Origin: an uncultured Bacteroidota bacterium
Lineage (GTDB): Bacteria > Bacteroidota > Bacteroidia > Bacteroidales > P3
DNA: 56,923 nt
Direction of reading: 5' to 3'
Assembly (NCBI GenBank): GCA_902796265.1
Contig: CADBOG010000037.1
Location: 1-56,923 of the forward strand
The position numbers and the translations under genes were made by a program. Each line of letters begins with the position of its first letter. Within the stretch, counting starts at the first letter, position 1. The notes under the pieces were generated by a model. It was not told where the DNA came from. It did no database searches and was given only the letters and a program-made list of their open reading frames with translations. This document shows, in pieces, positions 10,101 through 18,400 of this stretch.

Positions 10101-11208
10101 CATATTTCATTATAAGCAGGTCGCTTGCATTGGTGTCGACGGTATAATCGTATGTTATGCTCTCTGCCTCTTGGTAAACATCCCAGTTGCCCAAACGCAC
10201 TGATGAGGTATAGCCGGGAGGCACGGTGTGGAGCTTGTTGCCAGAACGTGGGTCGGTTTCTGCTGTGTCGGTATGGACGGTGTGGCGAGAATGGATGCTG
10301 CTACTGCCGGAATCGACTATGCCACAGTGTTGTATGGGGTCGAAAAATGTTCCATAGGTGGCTCTTACATAGCATGAGGTAAGGTTGCTGTAGTCGATGC
10401 AGTTGCCGCGAGGTTCGTCGCATGTCGTCAGGATTGTGCGGACTAAAGAACAGCATGTATTGTTGGCATCATTGCTTGTGGAGACTGTATAATAGTAAGT
10501 TGTGTTAGGGGAAAGGGTGGTGAGTATGGCTGTTGGCTCGGTGCAGATGATGGTGTTGGAGAGGTTGCTTGGTGCGGTTCCATAGCGTACTGTCCAGTTG
10601 CCGTTGCTGCCAGTGCTGTCCCAATGCACTGTTGCTGAATTTGGCGTCACGGTGTCGATGGTCAAATTGCGGATGATTCCCTCGGGGAGGTCGCATACTG
10701 TCACGGCGAATTGGAAACCATAGTAAGTAGTGGCATTAGAACTGTTGAACACAAGAGTGACAACACCTGAAGGGAGTGTGATGTTGACGTTCTGGAGGCC
10801 TGAATAGGTGGCTGATATGGGTACGTTGTCTGTAGTACTCTCGTAAACACGAAGTGAAGCATAGCTGTAATCGGTACGAAGCATTCCGCTGATTGTTATG
10901 GCTGTGCCACTGTCGGAAACGAGAGTAAGGACGCTGCTGCATGTAGCTGGATAGTTTGCATCACCTCCCGGGTCGAGCAAAACATAACTGTTGCCAGCAT
11001 GAATAGTGTCGGTGCGGCAACCACTGGTTGGCATAACGATATTGTTCTGAGCTGCTATGCTTAGTGCGAATAACTCAAAAACAATAAAAGTTATTATTCT
11101 TTTTTTGATATGTTGGTATGTTGATACGTTGATATGTTGATTTGTTTTATGTTTAGCTTCAATACATTGCTTTATGGATTTGAAACCTGAAACTATTACC
11201 ACACACAC
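7168..11208 (-). CDS. Large T9SS type B (gliding-motility-type C-terminus) adhesin-like protein
   Basis: A protein of about 1346 residues in the longest frame. Order: a signal-peptide-like segment (RIITFIVFELFALSIAAQ), a CUB-like domain (about 60-170), a fibronectin III-like domain (about 172-260), a jelly-roll-like region, a PKD/Ig-like segment, then nine repeats of the 'CDNQLPYxW...GCDSTxxxxLxV' kind found in SprB-like proteins. The C-terminus (VWAPTAITPD... to TVTIIR) matches the gliding-motility-associated (type B) sorting domain. Six of the nine repeats form three A-B pairs of about 125 residues that look recently duplicated. The start is unclear: no ATG lies near the signal peptide, and the only in-frame starts are GTG codons at 11208 and nearby, placing 36 extra residues before it. 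The codon where ATG is expected reads ATC and belongs to an octamer repeat array. Surface display is inferred. Confidence 0.8.
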   Translation of the reverse strand: MCVVIVSGFKSIKQCIEAKHKTNQHINVSTYQHIKKRIITFIVFELFALSIAAQNNIVMPTSGCRTDTIHAGNSYVLLDPGGDANYPATCSSVLTLVSDSGTAITISGMLRTDYSYASLRVYESTTDNVPISATYSGLQNVNITLPSGVVTLVFNSSNATTYYGFQFAVTVCDLPEGIIRNLTIDTVTPNSATVHWDSTGSNGNWTVRYGTAPSNLSNTIICTEPTAILTTLSPNTTYYYTVSTSNDANNTCCSLVRTILTTCDEPRGNCIDYSNLTSCYVRATYGTFFDPIQHCGIVDSGSSSIHSRHTVHTDTAETDPRSGNKLHTVPPGYTSSVRLGNWDVYQEAESITYDYTVDTNASDLLIMKYAALLQVPNHNSIQRPRFKFQILDENDCEVNSSCYSADFVASTELGWNIYDPLCFDSVHLTTDAVLWKDWTTVGIDLTPLHGQTIKIRLSTYDCAHGQHYGYAYFVIDCSNKTLLTENCGCQIENTFTAPEGFSYQWYNTDAPSVVLSTNQSLHVTQAGEYRCRISFIGAPAGTSCSFEMQAIAGERYPAAIISFDSSRTENCNMRLNLHNNSCIATDSLRQNLTSRPCEQGEWFVDGQFLSTYSDESIILSPGDHTIQLVASLSGGGCTDTATWSIHVADLNTQAYIHDTIVQNQLPYTFLDSTFTDETLNSQFSTINSLGCDSAIYYTLHVWHNVQTMLDSTICDTQLPLLWEGHLFSDTPDTLHGGISQFYHHFKIPNIHGADSTVYMTLHVLLSSDTTIHDTIVQNQLPYTFLDSTFIDETFNTQFSILNYLGCDSTINYTLHVWHNVQTSLDSTICDTQLPLLWNGHLFSDTPNTVEDGISLFNHHFTIPNIHGADSTIYMTLHVLPSSDTTINDTIVQNQLPHTFLDSTFTDGTFNSQFSTLNYLGCDSTIHYTLHVWNNVFITIDSTICADQLPFTWHDSTVTNMHSGSGGAILQSGSQSSTHTFQYITTNVHGADSTVTLNLTINPVYDLYFYDTLCDNQLPYIWNDHTFSGDSTSFNYQLSTHTSFGCDSTVHLFLSVNPTHHTNLYDTICDNLLPYTWDGHTFDSSIFSHQFSTYNSYGCDSTITMLLTVHPTNHTFHRAVVCDGAPYHWIDGNTYTYSTYSPHIDYLNIYGCDSVLHLLLDLDNNFEATMEIAPTMVDLDHPEVRLRDRSESHSRIWFISEPTPFSSGIASSIIVDTARISTFMFPADKDSLLVLLVARTMAGCIDSVWGIVHCNRAVIWAPTAITPDEPQNNRFAIISNQLANGEVWIYNRAGLLITHFDALTGSWDGTYHGSPSPQATYTWIMKYATLLQPRQTRTTKGTVTIIR
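8454..8488 (-). repeat. Heptamer array inside coding sequence, copy 1
   Basis: Five 7-mers on the plus strand: GATAATT, GAGAGTT, GAGAATT, GAGAATT, GAAAGTT. On the coding (minus) strand they give the peptide stretch FNSQFSTLNY before GCDS. The same heptamer occurs in intergenic arrays at 12511-12538 and 54830-54857. Confidence 0.8.
8799..8833 (-). repeat. Heptamer array inside coding sequence, copy 2
   Basis: Five 7-mers on the plus strand: GATAATT, GAGAATT, GAAAATT, GAGTATT, GAAAGTT. They occupy the same place in the second A-type protein repeat (FNTQFSILNY). Confidence 0.8.
9144..9178 (-). repeat. Heptamer array inside coding sequence, copy 3
   Basis: Five 7-mers on the plus strand: GAGAATT, GATGGTT, GAAAATT, GAGAATT, GAGAGTT. 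They occupy the same place in the first A-type protein repeat (LNSQFSTINS). Confidence 0.8.
11106..11145. repeat. Octamer tandem array at the start of the type B adhesin gene
   Basis: Five near-identical 8-mers on the plus strand (TGATATGT, TGGTATGT, TGATACGT, TGATATGT, TGATTTGT). On the minus strand they read open as HINVSTYQ just before the signal peptide of the 7168-11208 gene. The unit next to the signal peptide supplies ATC where a start ATG would be expected. Confidence 0.75.
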
Positions 11209-11293
11209 TCAAATCAGCTCTGCGCGGTCCACTGGACCTTGCACCCTGAAACTTGAAACTTGAAACTTGAAACTTGAAACCTGAAACTTGAAA
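11205..11293 (+). repeat. Composite repeat: hairpin core plus GAAACTT heptamers
   Basis: A 52-base core (11205-11256) contains the palindrome GGTCCACTGGACC (11226-11238). It is followed by about seven GAAACTT/GAAACCT heptamers to 11293. The core is collinear with 54869-54920, with 45 of 52 bases identical. It lies between the mscS-like stop (11310) and the adhesin start. Confidence 0.8.
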
Positions 11294-11307
11294 CTAAAGC
11301 CCAAGCC

Positions 11308-12429
11308 TCAAAGCTTTGTAACTTCTTTTGGATTCATCTTTACTGTTAGGCCTTTGCTTTGAATTTCTTCTGTCGGAACGGGAGGGAATGGCGGCATCGA
11401 AGACCCTTGTGGCATAGGATTGTCGAAATGAACATCCACCTGTGGGAATGGAATTGTTATGCCATTGACGTAGAATGCCTTGTAGATGTTTTCTCGTATG
11501 CGCATCCAAACTGTCCAATAGTCTTCCACTTTGGTCCAAAGCCACAGTGAATAATCTACCGAACTGGAGTTGAGCTCACTTACGCACAATTTTGGGATAG
11601 GATCTTTGAGAATGAGAGGATCGTCTTCGATGACTTTCCTTATGACGGCAGAAGCTTTGTCGAGGTCGGTGCCGTATGCCACACTTGCAACAACATCGAG
11701 TCGAATGGCCTCCTCTTTAGTGTGATTGATAAGGCTTTTGGTTGCCAGCTCGCTGTTGGGGACAATGATGATGCGACCATTGAAGGGGCGTATGAAGGTG
11801 TGGAATATGCGTATCTCTTTGATATATCCTTTGTAGCCATTGGCCTCGATATAGTCTCCCACCTTGAAAGGTCGGAGCAACAGGATGATGACACCACCAG
11901 CGAAGTTCTGCAATGTACCTTGTAAGGCCATACCTACCGCGAGACCTGCAGCACCGAGGATGGCAATGAATGAGGTTGCCTTGATGCCAATGATGTCCAT
12001 TGCCATTATTACCAGCATTACCTTCATCAACACGTCGACCAGCGAGGTGAGGAATCCTTTGAGGGAGCTTTCGGCATTGCGTTTCTCGAGCAATCTGGTG
12101 AGGGCTCGTTTCAGCAACTTGATGAGTTTGAAGCCAACCCATAGTACTATTATACAGCCTATCAGTTTGGGTATGAAGGCCACAGTGAGGTCCACAAGAC
12201 TTGAAAGGGCATCCTTGAGGACTGTATTCTGCCCAGTGACGACATCTTTAATGTCTGCTATTCCCAGGTTGCGAATAGAGTCTGCCACTGTGTGAATAGT
12301 ACTGTCGGTTTTTACGACAGCTTCGGCAACACTACCATCTGCAATTATTTTGGTTGTGTCGGCTGCTGGTGTTGTGCCTGCTTGCAAGGCAGCGACAAGC
12401 ATCTTGTCAGGTTCGTCAATTAATATCAT
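11308..12429 (-). CDS. MscS-family mechanosensitive channel
   Basis: A 373-residue small-conductance mechanosensitive channel of the inner membrane, which opens on membrane tension to release osmolytes. After an N-terminal region of about 75 residues there are three membrane segments. The pore-lining TM3 and its extension are recognisable: the Gly/Ala-rich ILGAAGLAVGMALQGTLQNF, then ILLLRPFKVGDYIE. The beta domain carries FNGRIIIVPNSE, and the C-terminal alpha/beta domain ends ITIPFPQVDVHF, as in the family. The start at 12429 lacks a clear Shine-Dalgarno sequence; a downstream ATG at residue 10 is an alternative. The leader is made almost wholly of heptamer repeats and GGCC hairpins (12450-12538), ending 20 bases before the ATG. 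Confidence 0.9.
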   Translation of the reverse strand: MILIDEPDKMLVAALQAGTTPAADTTKIIADGSVAEAVVKTDSTIHTVADSIRNLGIADIKDVVTGQNTVLKDALSSLVDLTVAFIPKLIGCIIVLWVGFKLIKLLKRALTRLLEKRNAESSLKGFLTSLVDVLMKVMLVIMAMDIIGIKATSFIAILGAAGLAVGMALQGTLQNFAGGVIILLLRPFKVGDYIEANGYKGYIKEIRIFHTFIRPFNGRIIIVPNSELATKSLINHTKEEAIRLDVVASVAYGTDLDKASAVIRKVIEDDPLILKDPIPKLCVSELNSSSVDYSLWLWTKVEDYWTVWMRIRENIYKAFYVNGITIPFPQVDVHFDNPMPQGSSMPPFPPVPTEEIQSKGLTVKMNPKEVTKL

Positions 12430-12449
12430 TTTATCAGTTTAAAGATTTT

Positions 12450-12538
12450 GGTTTCAAGTGGCCTTCGGCCGTTTCAAGTTTTCAGGTGGCCCACGGCCGT
12501 TTCAAGTTTTAATTCTCAATTCTCAATTCTCAATTTTC
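12450..12538 (-). repeat. Composite repeat in the mscS-like leader
   Basis: Read on the minus strand: four GAGAATT-type heptamers (12511-12538), then TTGAAAC units with two GGCC-nnn-GGCC hairpins (12484-12506 and 12450-12478). The 12450-12475 segment is the exact reverse complement of 54982-55007. The element is co-oriented with, and 20 bases upstream of, the mscS-like ATG. Confidence 0.8.
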
Positions 12539-12604
12539 AATTTTACTAAACGCTTGATATTTAGAATTATTGTATTATGGATTGATTTTTTTGATAAAAC
12601 CATG

Positions 12605-12634
12605 CTTGTCTTTTACTAAAATTAATTAAATTTG
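12605..12634 (+). promoter_or_regulatory. Promoter of the DUF975-like gene
   Basis: CTTG (12605-12608), 18 bases, then TAAATTTG (12627-12634). This is close to the Bacteroidota consensus and about 65 bases upstream of the ATG at 12699. Confidence 0.5.
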
Positions 12635-12698
12635 CATTTCAAATAATGGATTGACTAATCATAAATCAAAATCATTAATAATTAAAAAACAAAAAGTT

Positions 12699-13358
12699 AT
12701 GGAAGAAACATTCAGACAATTTGACAATGCAATGATGCCCGAAAACCGTGACATCCGTGCTGCTGCACTTGCAGAACTAAAAGGCAACTGGACACAACCT
12801 GTATTATGTACTCTGGTCTATGTCATTGTTACTGGCGCTGCCAGCATGCTTTTTAGTAGTATTCATGAAGTATGTAATTTGGCTTTTGGTATCCTTGTTG
12901 CCACTCCTCTTGGGTTTGGTTTCATAATCACTTTCCTCAACTATATGCGTGGCATTGACCGTGACGACATGGTTGGCAAGCCTTTCATGTGTTTCAAGAA
13001 CTACGGACGCTTCCTTGGCGTTTCGGCACTCTACATTGTGTATATCTTCCTATGGACATTGCTCTTCATTATTCCTGGCATAATCAAGTCGTATTCATAC
13101 GCCATGACTCCTTACATCATGCATGAGAATCCCCAACTCAGCGGTGAGGACTGCATCAATGCTAGCATGAAGATGATGGATGGCAACAAAGGTAAACTTT
13201 TCCTTCTTGACCTCAGCTTCATCGGTTGGATTATCTTAGGTGTTCTCACTCTTGGTATCGGACTTCTCTGGGTTGAACCCTACATGATGTGCAGCCGCGC
13301 CAAATTCTATGAGGAGCTCAAGGCTCGCCAAATTGGTCAGACTAATCAAAACTGGTAA
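12699..13358 (+). CDS. DUF975-like integral membrane protein
   Basis: A 219-residue polytopic membrane protein. The ATG at 12699 (MEETFRQF) is preferred to an in-frame TTG at 12651, since the promoter at 12605-12634 leaves that start too close. After an N-terminal soluble segment (IRAAALAELKGNW) there are about five hydrophobic segments, with the family-like motif LFIIPGIIKSYSYAMTPYI followed by 'ENPQLSGEDCINASMKMMDGNKGKLF'-type sequence (shown in parts: ALNASM-like helix and GKLFLLDLSFIGW). This matches the DUF975 family, whose function is unknown. It is monocistronic, with its own promoter and a strong terminator just downstream. Confidence 0.8.
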   Translation: MEETFRQFDNAMMPENRDIRAAALAELKGNWTQPVLCTLVYVIVTGAASMLFSSIHEVCNLAFGILVATPLGFGFIITFLNYMRGIDRDDMVGKPFMCFKNYGRFLGVSALYIVYIFLWTLLFIIPGIIKSYSYAMTPYIMHENPQLSGEDCINASMKMMDGNKGKLFLLDLSFIGWIILGVLTLGIGLLWVEPYMMCSRAKFYEELKARQIGQTNQNW

Positions 13359-13390
13359 GAGAAGTTGTTACGCTAGAGGTTGATAATAAA

Positions 13391-13418
13391 AAAGGCATCC
13401 ACACGGATGCCTTTTTTT
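13391..13418. terminator. Bidirectional rho-independent terminator
   Basis: AAAGGCATCC, loop ACAC, GGATGCCTTT, followed by T-runs on both strands. It lies between the convergent DUF975-like and MFS genes and can serve both. Confidence 0.85.
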
Positions 13419-13437
13419 ATTGTAGTAGGAATTAGAA

Positions 13438-15069
13438 TTAGTTCTCGGGTTTGATATTGGGCTGCTCGAGGCCATAGCCTTTCTTCTTGTCGACCGCACG
13501 GAGATAGACGGAGATAAGGAGGGCTGCAATACCAAGGGCTGCAAGCATTACAAGTGCCCAGGTGTAGTTGAGCTCGTGTGCAGCGGTGCCTTCAGCATTG
13601 GTCTTGTTAAGGACGATACCAATGAGTGCCGGGAAAAGACCGAGACCGATATTCTGAATCCAGAAAATGGCTGCGTATGCAGAACCGATAATCTTCTCGT
13701 CGACCAGCTTAGGCACAGAAGGCCAAAGGGCGGCAGGAACCAGTGAGAATGAGGCTCCAAGAACGAGGATAGTGACATAGGCCACAACGGTACCTCCAAC
13801 AGCATTGCCCTTGAATGCAGGCAGGATGAAGGCGAAAGTGAGGTGGCAGATGACAAGCAGGATGGAACCAAGCATCAGCATGGAAGCGGCTTTACCTTTA
13901 TGGTCAACATAGTTGCCCAGAATTGGGGTGATGGCAACTGCGAGCAGCGGGAAGACAGCGAAGATGGTTTCTGCAGTACCACGCATGTAACCCATATAGC
14001 AATAGACTACAAGAGCGACGACAGCAAGACCCATAAGGCCATACTTCATGCCTTTATTCTTGGAGAAGTTGCTTGCAAAGGAGCAGATGGCGACAACCAG
14101 CATGATGATGTATTGGACAATGGTCACCGACTGGCTTGCCCAGAAAGTGCCATCGGCAGCAGGATTGAGGGTGAGGTTGCACTGAAGCATGTTGACAGCA
14201 TATTTCTGGAAGGGGAAGATAGCGCTGTAATAAAGCACACAGAGAAGGGCGACGAGCCAGAATCCAAGGCTGGTGAAAATTTTGCCAAGGTCGCTGAGTT
14301 TGAAGGGATCATCTTTCTCTTCGGCCTCACCGGTCTGAGCGTCGAGTTTCTTGTCCATAAAGAAATACGTGATGAACATCATAAGTGCTATGCAGAGCAG
14401 CACGACACCAAATTTCACAGCATTGTCGACATGGATTTCACCACCGAGCTTTGCGAAATAAGGGCTGAAAATCATACATGTTGCAACACCGAGGCGTGCA
14501 AGAGCCATCTCTGAACCCATGGCGAGGGCAGTCTCACGACCCTTGAACCACTTGACAATACCACGGCTTACAGTGATGCCGGCCATCTCGCAGCCGCATC
14601 CGAATAGCATGAAGCCGCAAGCGGCAAGTTTGGCAGATGCGGGCATGCCGTCGCAGAAGGGCAGGATAGCACCGATAATTGGTAGTTCGCCGTTCCAGTT
14701 GAGATGGTTGGTGAACCAAGTCTCAAGGCTGGTGCCGATGAATGATTCGCTGCAGGCATAGAACTTGATGATACCACCAATGAGCATCACGGCGCCCGAA
14801 AGCACAGCAGTGAAGCGGACACCCATCTTGTCGAGGATGATACCTGCGAAGATGAGGAAGAAGACATAGACGTTGAGGAACACCTCAGCACCCTGCATGC
14901 GGCCGAAAGAGGCGCTGTCCCATCCACGAGTTTCCTGCATCAGGTCCTTGATAGGCGACAAAATGTCCATAAATACATAGCTGCAGAACATGGCAAGAGC
15001 CAAAAGCAGCAGAGCTGTCCAGCGCATTCCTGCGCTGTCTCTCAATGTTTTAATACCAGTTTGTGTCAT
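13438..15069 (-). CDS. MFS transporter (MFSD1-like)
   Basis: A 543-residue major facilitator superfamily permease with about 12 membrane segments. The start at 15069 (MTQTGIKTLRDSAGMRW) is preferred over an upstream in-frame start at 15096, which would fall in the promoter region. The first segment WTALLLLALAMFCSYVFMD, the cytoplasmic 'DKMGVRF' loop (motif A-like, GxxxDxxG/R), a long charged central loop (DKKLDAQTGEAEEKDDPF) and a C-terminal VPAALWPSVPKLV motif are typical of the MFSD1-like group. The substrate is not shown by the sequence. It ends at the bidirectional terminator; no neighbour suggests a pathway. Confidence 0.75.
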   Translation of the reverse strand: MTQTGIKTLRDSAGMRWTALLLLALAMFCSYVFMDILSPIKDLMQETRGWDSASFGRMQGAEVFLNVYVFFLIFAGIILDKMGVRFTAVLSGAVMLIGGIIKFYACSESFIGTSLETWFTNHLNWNGELPIIGAILPFCDGMPASAKLAACGFMLFGCGCEMAGITVSRGIVKWFKGRETALAMGSEMALARLGVATCMIFSPYFAKLGGEIHVDNAVKFGVVLLCIALMMFITYFFMDKKLDAQTGEAEEKDDPFKLSDLGKIFTSLGFWLVALLCVLYYSAIFPFQKYAVNMLQCNLTLNPAADGTFWASQSVTIVQYIIMLVVAICSFASNFSKNKGMKYGLMGLAVVALVVYCYMGYMRGTAETIFAVFPLLAVAITPILGNYVDHKGKAASMLMLGSILLVICHLTFAFILPAFKGNAVGGTVVAYVTILVLGASFSLVPAALWPSVPKLVDEKIIGSAYAAIFWIQNIGLGLFPALIGIVLNKTNAEGTAAHELNYTWALVMLAALGIAALLISVYLRAVDKKKGYGLEQPNIKPEN

Positions 15070-15093
15070 ATAGTTTTGTTTAATAATTTTTTG

Positions 15094-15101
15094 CAAAATT
15101 A
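15094..15101 (-). promoter_or_regulatory. -7 element of the MFS gene promoter
   Basis: TAATTTTG on the minus strand, 24 bases upstream of the ATG at 15069. The -33 position shows only weak similarity (GTTA). Confidence 0.4.
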
Positions 15102-15191
15102 AGAAAAAAAAATGAGTTGATAACTATTTAGTAAGGTTTATTGTTGAAGGTTTTAGGTTGATTGGATTTTCTTACTTATAAACAGACAATT

Positions 15192-15389
15192 AAACCCAAA
15201 TCGGTCATTAGAACGACAATAGTTATTTTTATGAGTCATTTTGTCTGTTCATGCCATATCAGCATTTTTTTCGGCATCTTGTCCACATCCCTGTCTTGAC
15301 GTAGCACCGCTACGCCTTCGCCAGCGATGCAGCCAATCTGCTCGAAACAAATACTAATCTGACATAAATCCTAACGACCGATTTGGGTT
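15192..15389. mobile_element. MITE-like element with 19-bp terminal inverted repeats
   Basis: AACCCAAATCGGTCATTAG (15193-15211) and CTAACGACCGATTTGGGTT (15371-15389) are inverted repeats with one mismatch, enclosing about 160 bases with no credible gene. Both outer edges carry TTAA, which could be a target duplication. A related end-like sequence (GGCCGATTGGGGTTAA) lies at 38615-38630. No transposase is present, so this is either a miniature element or a large structured intergenic repeat. Confidence 0.5.
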
Positions 15390-15426
15390 AAAAAAAGCAG
15401 GGTTTCCGGATTTCGGAAACCCTGCT
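15390..15426 (-). terminator. Terminator of the giant fibronectin/adhesin gene
   Basis: A 13-bp stem (AGCAGGGTTTCCG with CGGAAACCCTGCT) and a 5-base loop, followed on the minus strand by a T-run at 15395-15390. It lies 50 bases after the stop at 15475. Confidence 0.85.
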
Positions 15427-15474
15427 TTCTGTTGGCAGAGCTGTGCTTGGCACAGCATTACCATTGAGATGTCG

Positions 15475-18400
15475 TTACTTCTTGACGATTCTCTTGACGG
15501 CGGTGCCGTTGGCAGTCTCTATGCGGAGCATGTAGGTGCCTGCAGAGAGGTTGGAGAGATCGAAGGAGTTACTATTCTCGAAGGTGGCAACCTTACGGCC
15601 ATTGAGATCCATAACATCAACCTTCACGACATCCTCGGCATCGATGTTGACAATACCGTAAGTCGGGTTAGGATAGATATTGATGTTGTTGAGATCACCA
15701 GCGACATTGATAGCATTATTTCTTGCAAAGTTGACAGTAACGTTGATTGTAAAGCCAATCATCATTTCAGTAACTGTCATGTTAAGATCTGTGATATCAG
15801 TGAAGACTGTGTCGGCCACTGGCATACCCATATAAGAGGCGGTAACATGAGCATTATCTAAGTGGTAGCCATCATTAGGAGTAGCAGAGAAATTGATAGT
15901 CTCGCCAAGAGCATATTGGTATGTGCCAGGAGCAGGAGTGATTGTACCCATATTGGGATCGTTGACGGCAGTGACAAGTGTCAAGTACTCATTCACGATA
16001 GGATCACCCTCTTCGAAGTTGACGGTGACAGTAATCTCTGTGCCAATCATTTCAGGTTCTACTACCATATTCAAATAGTCGAGGCTGAAGGTGACGGTTG
16101 TATCATACAGAGGTATACCCATCATGGAGACAGTGACGTTAGCACTTGCATAGCGGTAACCCTCATTGGGGAAAGCTATAAAGTCGACAGTGTCGCCAAC
16201 ACTCAGCTGATAAGTGCCAGGAGCAGGAGCCATGGTACCCATTGCAGGATCATTGACAGCGGTGGTGAGGGTGAGGTATCTCTGAGCTGTGTTGGGCTCG
16301 AAGTTGGCAATGATGGGATACATGGCACTGTTGTTGGTGACGGTTATCGTCAAGGGGTTAGCGGAGCCAAGGTCAATGCCGTTAGATGTCCAGTTGACGA
16401 AATTATAGCCATTGTAAGCATAGGCAGTCAAAACAGCGGCATCACCAACAGTATAGTCACCGCTACCAGTGGTATAACCCATGGTGCTGTCGTTGACATC
16501 AGCAGTGATGGTGAGAGTTTCGGCTGAGGTGCTAATGAAAATAGCCTGGAGTGTGATATCGGTAGCAGCCACGAAGGTGTATGGGTTGGCAGTGCTTACG
16601 ACAGAGCCGGCAGCATCCATCCAACGTGAGAACTGATAGTCTTCGGCAGGAGTAGCGGAAACAGTGACATTGTCGCCAATGGTGTAGACACCACTACCGG
16701 AGACGCTACCGTACATCGGGTTGTTCTGGGTAAGAGTGACGGTAATCTGGTTGGCACCAGCAGCCTCACGGAGTTCGAAGTTGTCGATGGCAATGCGGAA
16801 CATATTGGTGCAGTTCCAGTGACGGAAAGCAAGATAGATGTTCTGACCTGCATAGCTGCTGAGGTTGACCACGGGAACGTGACCTGCAGAGGTGAGAGTC
16901 CATTCCTGAACGAGGGTGAAGGCATTGGTATCGGTGTTGCTTGTGGTAGAAACATAGAGACCATAGTGCTCAGCGGGCCAGCTGGCATCCTGAGGATCTG
17001 CATTCCAGGTCACCTCATAGTTGGTATTGGCGGCCAGCTGGAAGTGAGGAGTGATGAGCCAGTTGTCGGGAGTGAGAACTCCATCGTTATTATCGTAAGA
17101 AGCGGAATGGATACCACCAGTGATGAGTTGCCAGCAATAACCGTCGCCATCGGCATCAATCATAGTCCAGCAACTAGGAGCAGCATTGAAGTTCTGAGTG
17201 TAGGGGAATGTGCTGATGATATCGCACTCGGTGCCAACGTTAATTGTAATAATGTTGGAAGTCTCAGTAGCAGAGCAGTTGGCAGCAACACCGAAGGTGT
17301 AGTTGGTAGCGGTTGCCAGGTTGGCAACAGTGTAACTTGTGGTGGTGATACCAGTTGCAACGACAGAGGTGTCATTCATGTCGTAGATAGTGTAAGTGGC
17401 ACCAGTGTTGCCTGCATCGGTCCAGCTGAGGGTTACGCTATTGGTTGTAGAAGCAGTAAGTGTCAGGTTGGTAACGGGGAGGCAGTTGGGTGCTTCGCTG
17501 ACGGAGAAGTCGTCAACAAAGAGGTAGTACATGTCATTAGCCGTGTAACGGAGAGAGACATACTTGACACCAGGAACACTGATAACCTCTGAATAATGAG
17601 CGTAGGTGGTATTGGAGAGGTTGGTCTGCTCAACACCCCATACGAAAGCAGAAGTGTCGTTTGTGGTAGTGGAATAGCCAATCTGGAATGACTCGGGATA
17701 AGAAGGCATCATCACTTTATAGTAGAATTCGACCTTCACGCCATTGCCTGTGCCAGCAAGACGAGGAGTGATGAAGTACTGAGGAGGATTAGTGTTGTAG
17801 TTGAAAACAAAAACACCACTTCCACTGTATTGGTAGCCAGTGTTGTTAATTACACCAGTATTGACATGAGTATTTGCTGTGGTCCAGCAGCCAGTACCAT
17901 TATCAAATGTTTCGACGTAAGGAATTGCTACAGAATCGGGGCAGTCTTCGGCAAATATGGCTGTAAAGATAATGCTATCGTACTCGGCATAAGCACTGTC
18001 GGTGTAAGAGGATATATTACCAAGATGGTAGGTTGTGCCAGCCAAATCAGCTGTAAGATCGACTATACGATAGCCGGCGTTAGGAATAACGGATAAGGTG
18101 AATGCCTCACCCACGGTATATGTGTAGGTGCCAGGAGCAGGGTTAGTGGTACCCATGGTGGCATCGTTGACAGCGAAGGTGATGGTGACATCACCAGTGG
18201 TAGTGTCGACAGTGGCAACAGCGCTGCAGCTGTCGAGTACTAAAAATTCGCCAGTCAAATCGCTACCAGAGGCAGTGAAGAGAACATCGCCAAAGCTGTT
18301 GGCAATCTCAACAGTGATTTCAGAATCCCAGGAACCGGAAGTCCAGTTGAGGCTAATAGGAGCACCAGCGCAGACGCTGACAGCGGCGGTGTCGTAGATA

